This document shows positions 1-11,324 of a stretch of 64,000 nucleotides of DNA, piece by piece. The DNA is from Torreya grandis (Eukaryota > Streptophyta > Pinopsida > Cupressales > Taxaceae). The DNA is taken from positions 2,163,501 through 2,227,500 of the forward strand of contig JARHVA010001426.1 of the NCBI GenBank assembly GCA_037957365.1, given 5' to 3'. Position 1 is the first letter of the stretch; every line of letters starts with the position of its first letter. The translations under genes were made by a program, and so were the position numbers. Below the pieces are notes generated by a model. That model saw only the letters and a list, made by a program, of their open reading frames with translations, did no database searches and was not told where the DNA came from.

Positions 1-1047
1 CATAGATGTGTTGGGTTATGTAATTTAGTTTAGATTGTGGTTGTAAAATGCAATAAAGGTTCATCGTTTAGTGAATACACATTCAAAGGCTTTTCCATGT
101 AGTCATAACAGATGCAAGGTGAAGTATGCGAATGCTAAGAAGAGTCATTGCTCCTGCACATGATACCTAAACACATCAACATCATCATTTAACTTTAATA
201 AAACCTAAAATATTAAACACGACATGTGGCGAACAATAATTTTTATTATTGGTTCTCAAATCTTTCACTGACTTTGAAAGTGGCAATGACAAATTAATGC
301 GTGCAACCAATAACATAGATATAATTTTTTTTATTTGTGATTGTAGGAAAAGAGTTAAAAATTTCTAAAAAAGAAACCTACTCTAGGATTGGTGATGCAC
401 CGATATTATCTTACTTAACTAATCTAGTATAAGATTTTTAAAGAAATATAAATAAACTAACTAAAGATAATAAAGAACAAAATTTAAAGAAAAAGTAGAC
501 TTAGGAAATTTGAAATAAAAAAATCCACTATGGATATCAACTTAGGCACTTTAGATAACCTTCACATTATCAAAATTGGCCAATCATTGAATTCTAAGAA
601 ACTTCAAGACTTCCCCTCCTTCCTAAAAAACTATAATATAACACTTAATCACTGTGGCAATTCAACACATGTTGCCTATAATGTTTTTTTTTAAAAATTC
701 ATGTATGAATGCATTCAATGAAAGGAAAGCATGTAAAAAGATAACAATCAAATAATGAAAGAATGATACAAAAAGGCAATGAATTTAATGGAGACATTTT
801 TTATCCCATTTTTTGGTCTAACAAATACTTGAATTTACCCAATAAATCAGTCTTGTCATTGTCCTCTAATCAATATAAAACTAGAAAAAAATAATCTTTT
901 CCAATTTTTTCTTTTTCCAAAATAGAATATATTTTACGAAGCTAATGTTAAAACTTTATAATACACAAAAATAGTTACTTGCATAATTTTTAATGCAAAT
1001 CAATAGGAATAAGTGGTTGTAATAGATACATGTTCAACAAGTAATAG
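1..1047. other. AT-rich flank, nothing recognised
   Basis: AT-rich sequence with no frame longer than short chance runs, no LTR-like ends and no similarity I can see to the rest of the window. It is the left flank of the DNA transposon that starts at about 1048. Confidence 0.5.
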
Positions 1048-1365
1048 TAAGTGAAGTGGGAGGAAGTTACACTTTATCAAAAGCCACATCACCATTTATA
1101 AGTTGACGTGTCATTTCCAACATATTTTATAGGTGTGATCGACCATTGACATATATATGTTCAATGAAAAAATATAATTAGACCATTAACTTAATGTATT
1201 TACATCCATTTATGTTAATGTGACATCAAAATACGTCTAGGCAAGAAGTTAGTAAAGTAGGTACATGTATTTGATAAACATCTTGATGGCCATTGTGGAA
1301 GACATCTAGCACTTATACCAACTTTAAAGGTATCATAATTATTTTGGAAAACCCTCACATTTTTT
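1048..1365 (+). repeat. left terminal inverted repeat of G
   Basis: Matches the reverse complement of 6735-7052 over its whole length by eye, with several long blocks. Examples are the run around 1093-1110 (ATCACCATTTATA, mate near 7000-7015) and the inner-edge block around 1317-1335 (CCAACTTTAAAGG, mate near 6770-6785). The outermost shared bases read TAAGTGAARTGGGA. Confidence 0.75.
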
Positions 1366-1988
1366 TCAATAACATGAACTTTTATCTCTTTCCATTTTGT
1401 CACATATAAGTGTTCCATTACAAATAATCATCCCATTTCAGAAAATGCAATTGCAAGTGGTGAGAATGGTTGGCCATAGGTGATGGTTATGTTCACAAGT
1501 AAATTGGAGTGAAGGCGACTAGGTCTCATAATGGTGAATGTGTTACAAAACTATAGTGAGCTACTTCACCTTTTAACAAATATTCAATTAATACATGCAA
1601 GTTCAATAACCATACAACATATAGTAACATCAAAACCTTATTTCTCCTTTCCTTACTATATTTATTTTCTACAAATAATATTTGGACAAATGGTTTTTCC
1701 ATCTTCAACAAAATAGTTATCCTCTGTGTAGAGCTCATGACAATATTACTAGAATTTATAAATTAGGGTTTTAAACCTTGAAATTATTTCATATTGTGTT
1801 TTGCCTTCTTATAAATGTACTACTTTCATTGTTTAACATAGAGAATAACAATCCTTTATTTAATTGTTATCAAGCTTTGCAAAATTTTAAGGTTATTATT
1901 CTTGTAAAATATGTAATCTTCCAATTGGGTCATCTTCTGTAAGATATATATCTATAACTATGAAATGCTAGAGTATAATTATCATGGA

Positions 1989-2687
1989 TGTTGGGGATCA
2001 ACCAACAATTGATTACACTTATGAAAGCAATAAACGCGGAAATAAATCAGATAGATAAGTAACTAGAATCAGATAATAGCAAAGAACAAGAGATACAAGA
2101 AACCACCCTGAAAACTTGTATTAAACTCTTTACAGCAGGAATACAATTGAAGAAACTTCTTTCTTCCACACCTCTCTCAGATGTACAAATCTCTCACTAG
2201 ATCTCTTTCCCTCAAGAGCTCTCTCTCTCAAGTACAATCAACTCCAACAAACTTGGATTGATTTAACACTCTGTACTATTTTTCAACATTACAATTGTCT
2301 ACTTCTACAATAAGCTAAGAAGATCTAATCCTACATATAGAATTAGGAAACTTGAGCATGCACTTACAACCAACAGTTATGCCTCTTGAACAAGGGCTCT
2401 AAATACAGTCTTGCTAATAATAGAGATGCGAACTTAAGACTAAGACTTAAACTCATCATGCAAACACTCAGTTCTGTCCTCGAAAATAGATTCTGGACGC
2501 ACAGGTAACCGACATCGGTTCCTGCCTGTTTGCCTATGACCGACGTCGACCGATACCTGTCGACGTCGGCATCTCTTGCACTGCTCCTGACCGATGTCGG
2601 TCACTCTTGACCGACGCTGGTGACTGTGTAAACCCGAAACTGTTAAATGCACTCATATGTGAAGCTTTTAGGCTCCACACCCTAACA
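1989..2687. mobile_element. solo LTR of family F, copy 1
   Basis: Starts TGTTGGGG and ends CCCTAACA, so the ends are inverted repeats of the TG...CA type. It is flanked by a perfect 5-bp duplication ATGGA (1984-1988 and 2688-2692). A related 800-bp copy lies at 52980-53779; both share a CT-rich middle, the end AAGCTTTTAG..CTCCACA and a GC-rich palindrome array. No internal coding region or second LTR accompanies it, so it is a solo LTR left by recombination. The orientation of the parent element is unknown. Confidence 0.85.
2508..2621. promoter_or_regulatory. five helically spaced 12-bp palindromes (ACCGACGTCGGT-like)
   Basis: Five near-copies of ACCGACGTCGGT begin at 2508, 2539, 2559, 2590 and 2610, spaced 31, 20, 31 and 20 bp. 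Each is a near-perfect palindrome; most differences are CG to TG or CA changes. The core GACGTC is a CRE/bZIP-type core and ACCGAC is the DRE/CRT core bound by AP2/DREB factors. Binding is inferred, not shown. The patch is strikingly GC- and CpG-rich against its surroundings. Confidence 0.6.
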
Positions 2688-4619
2688 ATGGATATATTTT
2701 AAAGTTGAAAAAATAAAATATGTTAGTTGAAGGCTTGTTTTTTCATATCCATTTGATTGCAATGAGATTTGATTGTTGATTAACTTGTTAATGGGAAATT
2801 TAAACTTTAAGTACAATGGGATGAAATATTAACTATTACATGACAAAAGATGATTTCACCATGGAAAATAGAACTTGCCTTTACCATGATGTGACAATGA
2901 ATCCTTTCTCAATTTGCAAAAAAAGGACCCTGGCCAAATATATTTCCTTCAACTCTAAATCTATCAATGTTTGGCAACTATTTTGTTTGGTTATCAGACA
3001 CAAATAGGGAATTGTCTAAGTGACATTGCTGGTTATTTTTTCTTATTTGTTTTTGCTATTTAATTTGGTTTCTCTTATCTAAGATATTGTATCAATTGAT
3101 TATACATAGTTGCATGGATTAACAAGGGTATTACAAGGTCAATAAGTCACATAATTACACACATTGTGTTTCTTAACACTTAGTGTTTGGGAAGGTTTGT
3201 AATGCTCATACATTTTTTTAAAATAATTAATAAATGTTCTATAATACTAAAGTTAACATGTAAATGTCATGCTTATATATTTTTTTGATATTTATCCTAT
3301 GTAATCTTATGTAGGTAATGAAGACACAACACATTTGGTATTACACAATGAAGAAGAAAAAGATATAAGATAGTTTGAAGTGAAGTTTATTTACAATCAT
3401 TAAGCTTATGACCCACTTCTTCCCTTTGTGCATATTTTTTCATGCTTTTTAAATGGAGAGATAATATTTTTTTCTTGTATAGTACAAGCATGTGAAATTT
3501 TAGAGAAAAAATTTTCTCATCGAAAAATTAGAACAAGTTCATCAACTATAGGAACAAAAAAATTATCCACATATCAAATGGTAGAAAGCAAGAACTTACT
3601 TATATAACTAAAACATAATCATTACATTATATATTTTTCTAGTATCATCAACTCCAAAAAAGTTAGTCTATATGTCTAGCTTGAACAACATATCTTGGAC
3701 ATTGTAACTTTATAGTTTAGACAAAAAAAATATTTTAAATATGGAGAGAGACAAAATCCACATGCCATTGTTGATTCAAACATCTTGGGCACCCTAATTT
3801 CTTATTTTGAACAAAAACAATATCTTAAATATGATGCATTTAAAGTCACTATGATACATGCTTATAACATAACAACATGGATTACAAAACCCACACCATC
3901 CAAGGTGGAAATAGTGAGTAATATCCTTCATTCCTAGGAGTTATAAATCTTGTTGGTCCTATAAGGGTTTTCTCCTTCATGTGATTTGTTTCCATGTTCA
4001 CATAAGTAGAGAGAGGGCTCCCACAAGGATAGTTGCAAACAAATGAAACAATTGGACTTAGAAAATTCATCATGTCTTTTAAAATGTGATGTTGTTTAGG
4101 TATAGGGTTAATTGGTTGATTAAACATCTTTGCCTCTTTGATTCCTTTATAAGCTTATCAAATTCCCTCTCCCTTCCATCATGCTCCTTATTTTACTCAT
4201 TTTCTCACCTTTGTAGTATATTTTCCTGCTCCTTTTGCCTTTTAATTTCATCCTAAATCTTTAGTCATTCCCTTCCCTCCCTCTTAGTCTACCTAAGGGT
4301 TTTCCTCTCACCAACATGTTATTTATTTCTTTCCCTAATTTCATAAATATCCGACTCTTTTTCTTTAAAAATTTGCCTATATTCATCTAATGTGAGTATT
4401 TGAAATTGTCTGATCAACCTGACTGCACTATTTCCAGATTTTTTAGCAAGCATTTCAAATGGAAATTTAGGAAATGATGATATTCATGATTTGTGTTCAT
4501 TCCTTTTAGATGGGTTGTAATTTGTATATTGGGTTGTATCTTCTACTATGTCCTCATTTACACTTAAATATATTATTGCATATTCCATCCCCCATTATTC
4601 ACCTAGTGCGTAGTAATGT

Positions 4620-6440
4620 ACCATCTCAATTGGGAGAGAAGGTAGTGGTTGATGGAATTGACATTGAAACATCTCTTTGGATAAAGTTGCAATTAAGGCC
4701 AAGGTTTTTTTCTTCTTTCTTTAGATAATATGGTGGGCATACTTGGGTAGGCAAACTTAAACCTTCTTGGTTGAAAGTGAATGTCACATCCCTTTCATTG
4801 GAAGGATTATTCAATGCATCTTCAAATGTTTATGTTTGTTGAATTTAACTAAGACAAGTTTCACGTGTTTCTTGGTTAATAACATCTTTTTTTTTTGGTT
4901 TTTCACCTTCAAAAATATATATTTGCTACATTTTTTCCACTTCTTATTAAAATTCATTGATAATAGCTTGAATATGTTCCTCATATATCCTTGCCAACCT
5001 CATGATATTTTTAACAACACTAACTTCATCTTATACAACATGGAATGCTTCACTTGGATTCATCTCATTGGCTATTTCCTCAATGTTTAGGATCCATATA
5101 CATGTCCTTATAAATCCATATTTTTATATTCTCAAGAGTTAATTCCCTATTGAGTGTCATGCTACCCAGAGTGGCCAGTTCTTATCTCTTGATCTCTATA
5201 CCATGATAATTTTGCATACATGATGATATATCACTCTTAAAGTAGGCCTTAAATGGACCAAACACATTTACATCTCATGTCTGTAGTTTGTGGCTATTGT
5301 GTGCTGGCAATATGAGTAGGTCAATCCTTAAAGCCCTTGCCTCTTTAATTGTTGGTAATACAACATGGCAATCATGCCCATCAAATATGAGATGTTTATT
5401 TCTAGGTGAAACCCTTATTGGTACATATCTGGTCAAATGCTGTTACTAAATCAAAAACAACTCTCTAGCCATCCATGTGTGGAATTGGGCAGCCATACAT
5501 GTCCCTCGTTCACAACCTCAAATGAATTTTTTTAATTGTATTTTTTGCTTTGAAGAGGTAGAATATTGGGATACTTTGGCTAGCTGCATTGACACATAAT
5601 AATATTGTGATCCATTATCTAATTTTAAACATTTTCTATGGCACATGACTTGCCCCTTTTTAGCAATGAGTCACATGCCAAAATTCTTTCCATCATACAA
5701 TAATGTCTCATCACAATTTCATATTTTATGAGGACCTTAATGGTTTTTTGCATACACATTTCTCAAGTTATCATAAAAAGTAGAAAGTATGAAGGACCTA
5801 AGCATCACATCCATATATATACCAAGTACCTATGTTTTTCTAATTGATAAATCAAGCTGCCTCTTTTTGAAGCCTATCCACCATGATTTACTAGGAAACC
5901 CATTACTAAAAGGGTTGGGCCTAGTTTGGCATCTGTGGGAAAGTTGTACTTTCAAATGTGAGATGCCCAAACCATGGCCCATGTCAACTAAGTCCTTGTA
6001 CCACTAAATTATTTTTAATTCCTCCCCATTTGATAAAATAATGTGTGCCCCCCTCATATTAGTTGTTGTAATTCGTTTAATCTAATTAGACAAAGTATTT
6101 GGTTTAATGCCCCACTTTTGTTACAACATCAATTAAGTAACCATTATTCTCTACATATTTCATTGCACTTTCCATATTAAACCTTTCCCACTCTCTATGG
6201 AAAGAACCTTTTTTAGTGGTAACAACATTTCTTCTCACTCTCACATTTGGTTGCTTCTCTAGCTGGTTAGCATTGTGTTGCACATTCGATTGCTTCCTCG
6301 GCTAGTTGGCAATGGGTTGCTCTTCAATAACTTTGTCATCAACAATAATAGTAAATTTCACCCATTTTTTATTTATTGTTGCATGGGGCCTTTGACTTAA
6401 AAAATGTGCCCTCTTCTTGCCATTCGCTATAGTAAACTAC
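4620..6440 (-). pseudogene. pogo-like (DDE_1/CENP-B type) transposase, decayed
   Basis: Reading the minus strand and switching frames over lesions gives the ordered signature of plant pogo-like transposases. A DNA-binding part comes first, with the block PSKSWWIGFKKR (near 5870-5890), matching the family pattern PGRSWWrWFKkRHPeL. Then comes NCDET (first catalytic Asp, 5710-5712), the block LIFDGHDCHV (second Asp, 5380-5382), and LPAHNSHKLQ followed by DVNVFGPFK (third acidic residue, Asp at 5272-5274). The family consensus around the third Asp is LQPLDV; here Pro-Leu has become Thr-stop. There are many stops, several replacing Trp. The part below about 5160 is less certain but keeps a coding look to about 4620. 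The protein would have cut and joined element ends at TA sites; this copy cannot be active. Confidence 0.8.
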
Positions 6441-6734
6441 AATAATCACCAAAATCTACAAGTAAATCATAATCATTAAAAAAAAAAAACATATATATAT
6501 ATATATAACGTTATTTCTTGTTAGATTATATAAAATACATGATGATTCTAAAATAGGTGTAAATAAATTTTTAAATATTGCATTGTTGAAACCTTTTATG
6601 TAGTTGAAGGGAAATACATTTTGAAATACTACATGGTTGTAAATATGATAGTGACTATCAATGTATTATTGCATCATGCTTGATTGAGAATGTGTATCTT
6701 AGGGGAGAAGGACCGATTCTTGGATAGATCAATT

Positions 6735-7052
6735 AAAAATTTAGATGGATTTGAAAAATAATTAAAAAACCTTTAAAGTTGGTACAAGTGCTATATGTAT
6801 TCCATAATGGTTGTTAAGATGTTTTTTAAAGACATGTACCTGCTTTACTACCTTCTCACTTGCACATATTTTGATGTTATATTAAAATAATTTATAGTAA
6901 ATATATTCAAATAATCATCCAATTTTATTTTAGCATTGGACACGTATATGTCAATGGTTGGTCACACCTATAAAATAGGCTAGAAATGACACATCAACCT
7001 ATAAATGGTGATTTGGCTTATAACGAAGTCTAATTACTTCCCATTTCACTTA
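6735..7052 (-). repeat. right terminal inverted repeat of G
   Basis: Reverse-complement partner of 1048-1365, same length, roughly four bases in five identical by eye. It lies about 300 bp upstream of where transposase similarity begins on the minus strand, so it probably held the transposase promoter. Confidence 0.75.
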
Positions 7053-7126
7053 TTCAGTTTGAGATCACCCTCAACCATGTTAGTGTCAAATTTGGTATGG
7101 TGAGGTGGCACTATGTAGAAAATGTG
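7053..7126. other. short spacer between elements G and A
   Basis: Unassigned sequence between the right inverted repeat of G and the first base of the left LTR of A. Confidence 0.4.
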
Positions 7127-7440
7127 TGTAACACACTAAAATTAACATTTAATGCTAAAATAATGCACTAATGACCGATCCTTATACACACATAACATAT
7201 ACTCAATTCCATGGTTTAAACCACTATTCCTCTACTTCTATGTGGATGACCCTCTATCTTAAGGATAATTTGATACTAAATGCTCATAATTCTCATTTTG
7301 AGTAACCTAGACTCATTACTTGACTGATTCATACTTCCAATTTAGCCATCTCTATTCCTAAGATGAAATCCCTCCTTCATGATAATCTCGCAGGCTAATC
7401 ATGTTTAAATTTATCGGTTTCATCCTTTTACTAATTAACA
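7127..7440 (+). repeat. left LTR of A (at least this part)
   Basis: Colinear with 13600-13858 joined to 54901-54958. Shared blocks include GACTGATTCATACTT and TTTCATCCTTTTAC. Visible similarity stops just after AATTAACA at 7440. Either the LTR is only about 315 bp or it runs on to about 8377, where TTGGTGAACC could be a decayed primer-binding site. A TATA-like box at 7526 favours the longer reading; the right-hand copy does not support it. Confidence 0.6.
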
Positions 7441-7525
7441 ACTAATTTCCCAAATTCAAATTCATTCCAATGAGTTATTCCACATGTTTTGAAATCCCAA
7501 TTCAAGGAAATCCCAAAAATTTCAC

Positions 7526-7533
7526 TATATAAG
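7526..7533 (+). promoter_or_regulatory. TATA-like box TATATAAG
   Basis: A good TATA match about 400 bp from the left end of A, upstream of gag at 8642. The position suits an LTR or leader promoter of A. Based on sequence only. Confidence 0.35.
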
Positions 7534-8641
7534 AACATTTTTTATCCATTTGTTAAAAGGATGACTAAGGGGCTTCCATTATTGTAAAGACTAGATATTA
7601 TCTAGTTTCACGTTGAGAGGAAAATGCATATTATTCCCAATTTGGAGGCCACACAACCCAAGAAGCCCTGAGCCAGGTCTGAAAATAGTAACAAGGTCAT
7701 AAGTCCTCTATTTTAAACACGTAATCACACCAAGTTTGCACCAACATATAACATTTCACCAGCATTATACACACACCACAACATGGGATAACTACATGGA
7801 GTTGGATTCCTCTTCATATTATTGGTATGTAGGTAGCACTCAGCACATAGGGTGCGGAGGTCAAGCAGAACCCCATCCCCTTTATCATTGCCCCCATTTA
7901 TAGCATTTACTTCTTATTATGATTGAACTAGGGTTTTGAGTGAAGAAGGTACACAATAGCTCCTGAAGTGAAGTAAAGACATGCATATACACACAAGACC
8001 CATAGGTGAATGCACACTTGTCAGAATTTACATAGAGGAAAAAAACCCTTAAGGATAAAGTTTTACCTCGTAGATTGTAGCGTAAGCCAACCAAGTCCAA
8101 ATAACATGGCCTTATCCCAAGATAATGTGGAACCTTGTTCCTAATTCACAACAACCTCACATGACCTCATAATCAATTTCATAAGCATTTTTGTAGTCCT
8201 ATAGACCTGAGTTTGAGCTAAGTCATTTATTTCTTAGTACTTTCCCCTTTTAGCACATTTCTAAAAATAGTAAGTTGAAAATCAATTGTGTGTATTTATT
8301 GTATATCTTATGTACTTTGATTTATTCAACATCTTAATTAGATTAACACATTTCTTAATCCCAAATTTTGATAAAATATATTGGTGAACCTATTTTTTAT
8401 TGAGTATTTCAAAACCCTAACCATTCATGTTTCTAGGGTTTCTTTCCTTCTTTTTGTTATTTCCAATTATTGTCTTGGAGTTTTCAAATTTAGTGAATTA
8501 TTTGGTTACAACAATCTTTCAAGTTTCTATTTCACATTTTATGCAATCTAAGAAATTTGTTTCTACCTCTCTTAGAATAAGTTTTAGATTAAGTGCACTC
8601 ATGTTGAGCATACTCAAATTTATTTTGATAAAGCACATAAG
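7534..8641 (+). other. leader or long LTR of A, non-coding
   Basis: No coding similarity. It would be the transcribed leader (or U5 plus leader) of element A. A possible primer-binding site TTGGTGAACC starts at 8381 but matches no tRNA convincingly. Confidence 0.35.
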
Positions 8642-9882
8642 ATGGATAAGAACAACGGTATATCAATATCTTTAGATAATGAAGAAGAAGATGAATATGT
8701 GAAAGTACACGATGATACTTCAGAACATGAATAGTATAATCAGGATGACATTGGCTCTCAAGATGAGTATTTATATGTAGTTCCACCTACAAATTATGAG
8801 CAAACAAATCCTAATAAAGTGCAAATTATTAAGAATTTTTGATAAAAAATTCACGATCAACCTCAAGATTATTATAATATTTTACAAACTCTTCTAGAAA
8901 TAAAAACTATAGGCATATCTAATACATATGATACCTCTATTGCTATGGGTTCCTTACCTTTCTATACATCAAAATACAAATTTTACACTAACATCTACTA
9001 TGGGGGAAATCCAAGGGTTTTAGCGGATCATTATGCCAATCCCTACTTAGTCATTATTTATACTACCTTTAGTTAACACACATTTTATTCATGATATACA
9101 ATCCCTTATGTAGAATATTGTAACTCTACAGACTAAAGTGTTACATTTAGAATAGGGTGATTCAAAACCTAATTAGATACTTAACTCACAACTTTACTGC
9201 ATACTCCATTAGCTCAACATATTTTGGCCTATCCTTTACTGCCTACTTTTGTGGCACCTAAGCTTACATTTTATGTGAAAATGGTGACCTTGAGTAACAT
9301 TTGAGAGCATTTCTTGCAACATGTTTAGGCTATGTGTCCAATGATAGGTTGTTGATCAAGTTGTTTCCTAGGAGTTTAAAAAAGGATGCTCTAAGGTGGT
9401 TTTATGATTTACCATATCATTCAATTTAGGCATTCAATCCTTTGTCAAATTTGTTCCTTGCACATTTTTCAATTAACATGAGTAAAATTATTTCATATGC
9501 CCAGATTGCTAAGCCTAACCAATAATACAATGATCCTATTATAGATTATGTATTATAATAAAATACCATGTTATCTAAGATAACAAATCCTATGATAGAT
9601 AATAAATTTAAGATGCTTCAACCTCTATATGAATCTATTATATTTAAGAAATTTTTATCATTTATTAATTTATGTCACACAATTAAGGAAAAAGATGTTA
9701 AGTTATTGATAATAAATAATATCAAGTTTGTAACCAACATAATTTATAAATATAATACAAAGAATCCAAGTAAGCCACTATATAGGGTGAAGCCAAGTGA
9801 AAATAAGAATGATCTAAAAACAACAATGGATGTAGTTTCAAAACCTACTCAACGTATTTTATTATCAGATCTTCCAAGGAGA
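8642..9882 (+). pseudogene. gag of element A, decayed
   Basis: The ATG at 8642 opens an acidic N-terminus (MDKNNGISISLDNEEEDEY) with an early in-frame TAG at about 8732. Around 9340-9480, with frame changes, the classic Retrotrans_gag core appears: LFPRSLKKDALRWFYDLP, then SI, a stop, and AFNPLSNLFLAHF. The family pattern is FP.sL...A..WF..L...SI.sf..L...F. The C-terminal part is an open Lys/Asn-rich run of 105 codons (9568-9885). The protein would have formed the capsid of A. At least five stops or frameshifts; not functional. Confidence 0.7.
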
Positions 9883-10328
9883 TAATTTACGAACTTGATA
9901 TCAAATCCCTATGAGGTGTTACAAAATTTATTAGAATGTAACCTCATATGATTCCCTTCTACTAAAAGAGGTTCATGTGAATAAACCTCTTCCAAAAGAA
10001 TTCAATCAACATGATTTTTGTGATTTTCATAGAGCACCAAGGCATATTACCAACAAAATGCATTAGTTTGAGATATAAGATACAATATGTGATATATGAG
10101 AACATCATTGATGTGGGCACATCTACCAAAATTATAAAATCACAACCAAGTTAGAGTGGAGCAAAAAAGATTTTCATTGATCCTTTCACTACACATACAT
10201 GTCAAGAAATAATAGATAAATCAAAATTACACTATACACATAATGCATATCCTTCACCAACATCTTATCATCCTTAGATATAGATACATCATAATTTAAA
10301 TGGAATTATTGGTAATTATCATGTTTCA

Positions 10329-10808
10329 GTGCCATCTAGACCACTTATTACATTCACAGTTAATGATATAGTAGATGGTGATGTTGATTTACACTCTTTA
10401 TTCATTCAAGCTTACATTGATCATCAACATATATATAGTGTTATGTTTGATAATGGTTCAAGTGTGAATATGTGCACTATCACACTTCTTTCCCATTTTG
10501 GTTACATAGATAATGATATACTTTCTACAACAACAATAATTAAAGGATTCAATGGACATGTTCAGAGTTCTATTAGTGAGATCACATTACCACTACAAGT
10601 TGGTCTAGCACATGTGCCCACCATGTTTATAATAGTACCTAGTGCAAGAGTTTTTGATATGTTATTGGGAGGTAATCAACAACTTTGTGCATTAACTTAT
10701 ACAATACATAAATGTTTGAAATACATTTTCGATAATGAGGTTATCATAGTTCATGGTATTGCATATGAATACCCCCGTCAACCAAAGGTTATTGTTCCTA
10801 AACAATAG
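10329..10808 (+). pseudogene. retropepsin-like aspartic protease domain of element A
   Basis: An open run of 159 codons. Near residue 40 it reads MFDNGSSVNMC, the D-N-G-S form of the retropepsin active site typical of Tat/Ogre gypsy elements (others have D-T/S-G). About 70 residues later come FDMLLGGNQQLCAL and TIHKCLKYIFDNEVIIVHG, corresponding to the family stretch NMLLGRPWIH...SS.HQ.+KF....vI.ihg; Arg-Pro-Trp has changed. It would have processed the Gag-Pol polyprotein. The first ATG is only the start of the surviving open run, not a true start. The frame ends at TAG 10806-10808, and similarity to the protease-RT linker fades after that. Confidence 0.75.
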
Positions 10809-11268
10809 ATATTGGGTGAACAACCTAAAAAAGTTCAACCTATTTAGATAATTAAGAAGAAAGTGGTCAACTTTTTTAGGATACTTATCCTTGAAAATCC
10901 ACTTAATGAATGATCTATCACATATTCTAGAAAGCCATTTTTTACTCTAACATGTACTATATTGGTATTATAAGACATTAAGAGTGTTCTACACCAAGAA
11001 AAAAGTTATTATATTATATGATGGGTTCCAAAGAGTACTAAAGTTCACAATAATAAAATATATACACAACATAATATAGATTATCATCATGACAATTTTA
11101 CTTATGGTATATAGCCAAATCTATTTTCAGATTCTAAGTTAAGGCTTGATACTTCATAGTGGCATGATAGTTTCCATTTGCAAGAGGTTATCCTTCCCAT
11201 GCTCAATACAAGAACAATTGATTGTGAGGCTCTTTTGGGAGTCATTGGTTAGTATATTCCCTTTTCAG

Positions 11269-11270
<2 letters not shown>
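10809..11270 (+). other. short broken coding remnant after the protease
   Basis: Frames are short. Around 11130-11240 the + strand reads as fragments in changing frames that could be remnants of downstream pol, but no RT motif (LPQG, YxDD) is visible. Confidence 0.3.

Positions 11271-11322
<52 letters not shown>
11271..11322. repeat. (AT)26 microsatellite
   Basis: Uninterrupted AT dinucleotide tract of 26 units inside element A. It inflates a meaningless + strand frame at 11146-11451. Confidence 0.95.

Positions 11323-11324
<2 letters not shown>

Larger units (their letters stand above)
1366..4619. other. interior of G, possible C-terminal tail of the transposase
   Basis: Apart from the solo LTR at 1989-2687 this stretch has no protein I recognise. 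On the minus strand 3882-4560 has a charged, Lys/Glu-rich broken frame that ends in an open run of 81 codons (3882-4127). It could be a C-terminal extension of the transposase or a second small gene. Region 2693-3880 shows nothing on either strand. Confidence 0.35.
1048..7052 (-). mobile_element. pogo-like DNA transposon G with long inverted repeats
   Basis: The segment is bounded by inverted repeats of about 318 bp (1048-1365 and 6735-7052), and TA can be read at both outer ends, as expected for the TA duplication of the Tc1/mariner/pogo superfamily. It encodes a decayed DDE_1-type transposase on the minus strand close to the right end. A 699-bp solo LTR with its own target duplication was inserted later at 1989-2687. 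Without that insertion the element would be about 5.3 kb. Exact ends are uncertain by a few bases because the two repeats have diverged. Repeats this long are unusual for pogo elements, whose inverted repeats are generally short. Confidence 0.7.

Noticed and set aside
2440..2652. 70-codon minus-strand frame, Arg-rich
   Set aside because: Created by the GC-rich palindromes of the solo LTR; no start context, no relatives, and the second LTR copy does not keep the frame.
4767..5090. 107-codon + strand frame rich in Phe and Leu, membrane-like
   Set aside because: Antisense of Lys/Glu-rich AT-rich DNA readily gives Phe/Leu-rich frames; it overlaps the transposase remnant.
5789..6007. 72-codon + strand open frame
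   Set aside because: Shadow of the minus-strand pogo-like transposase, which shows family motifs over the same bases.
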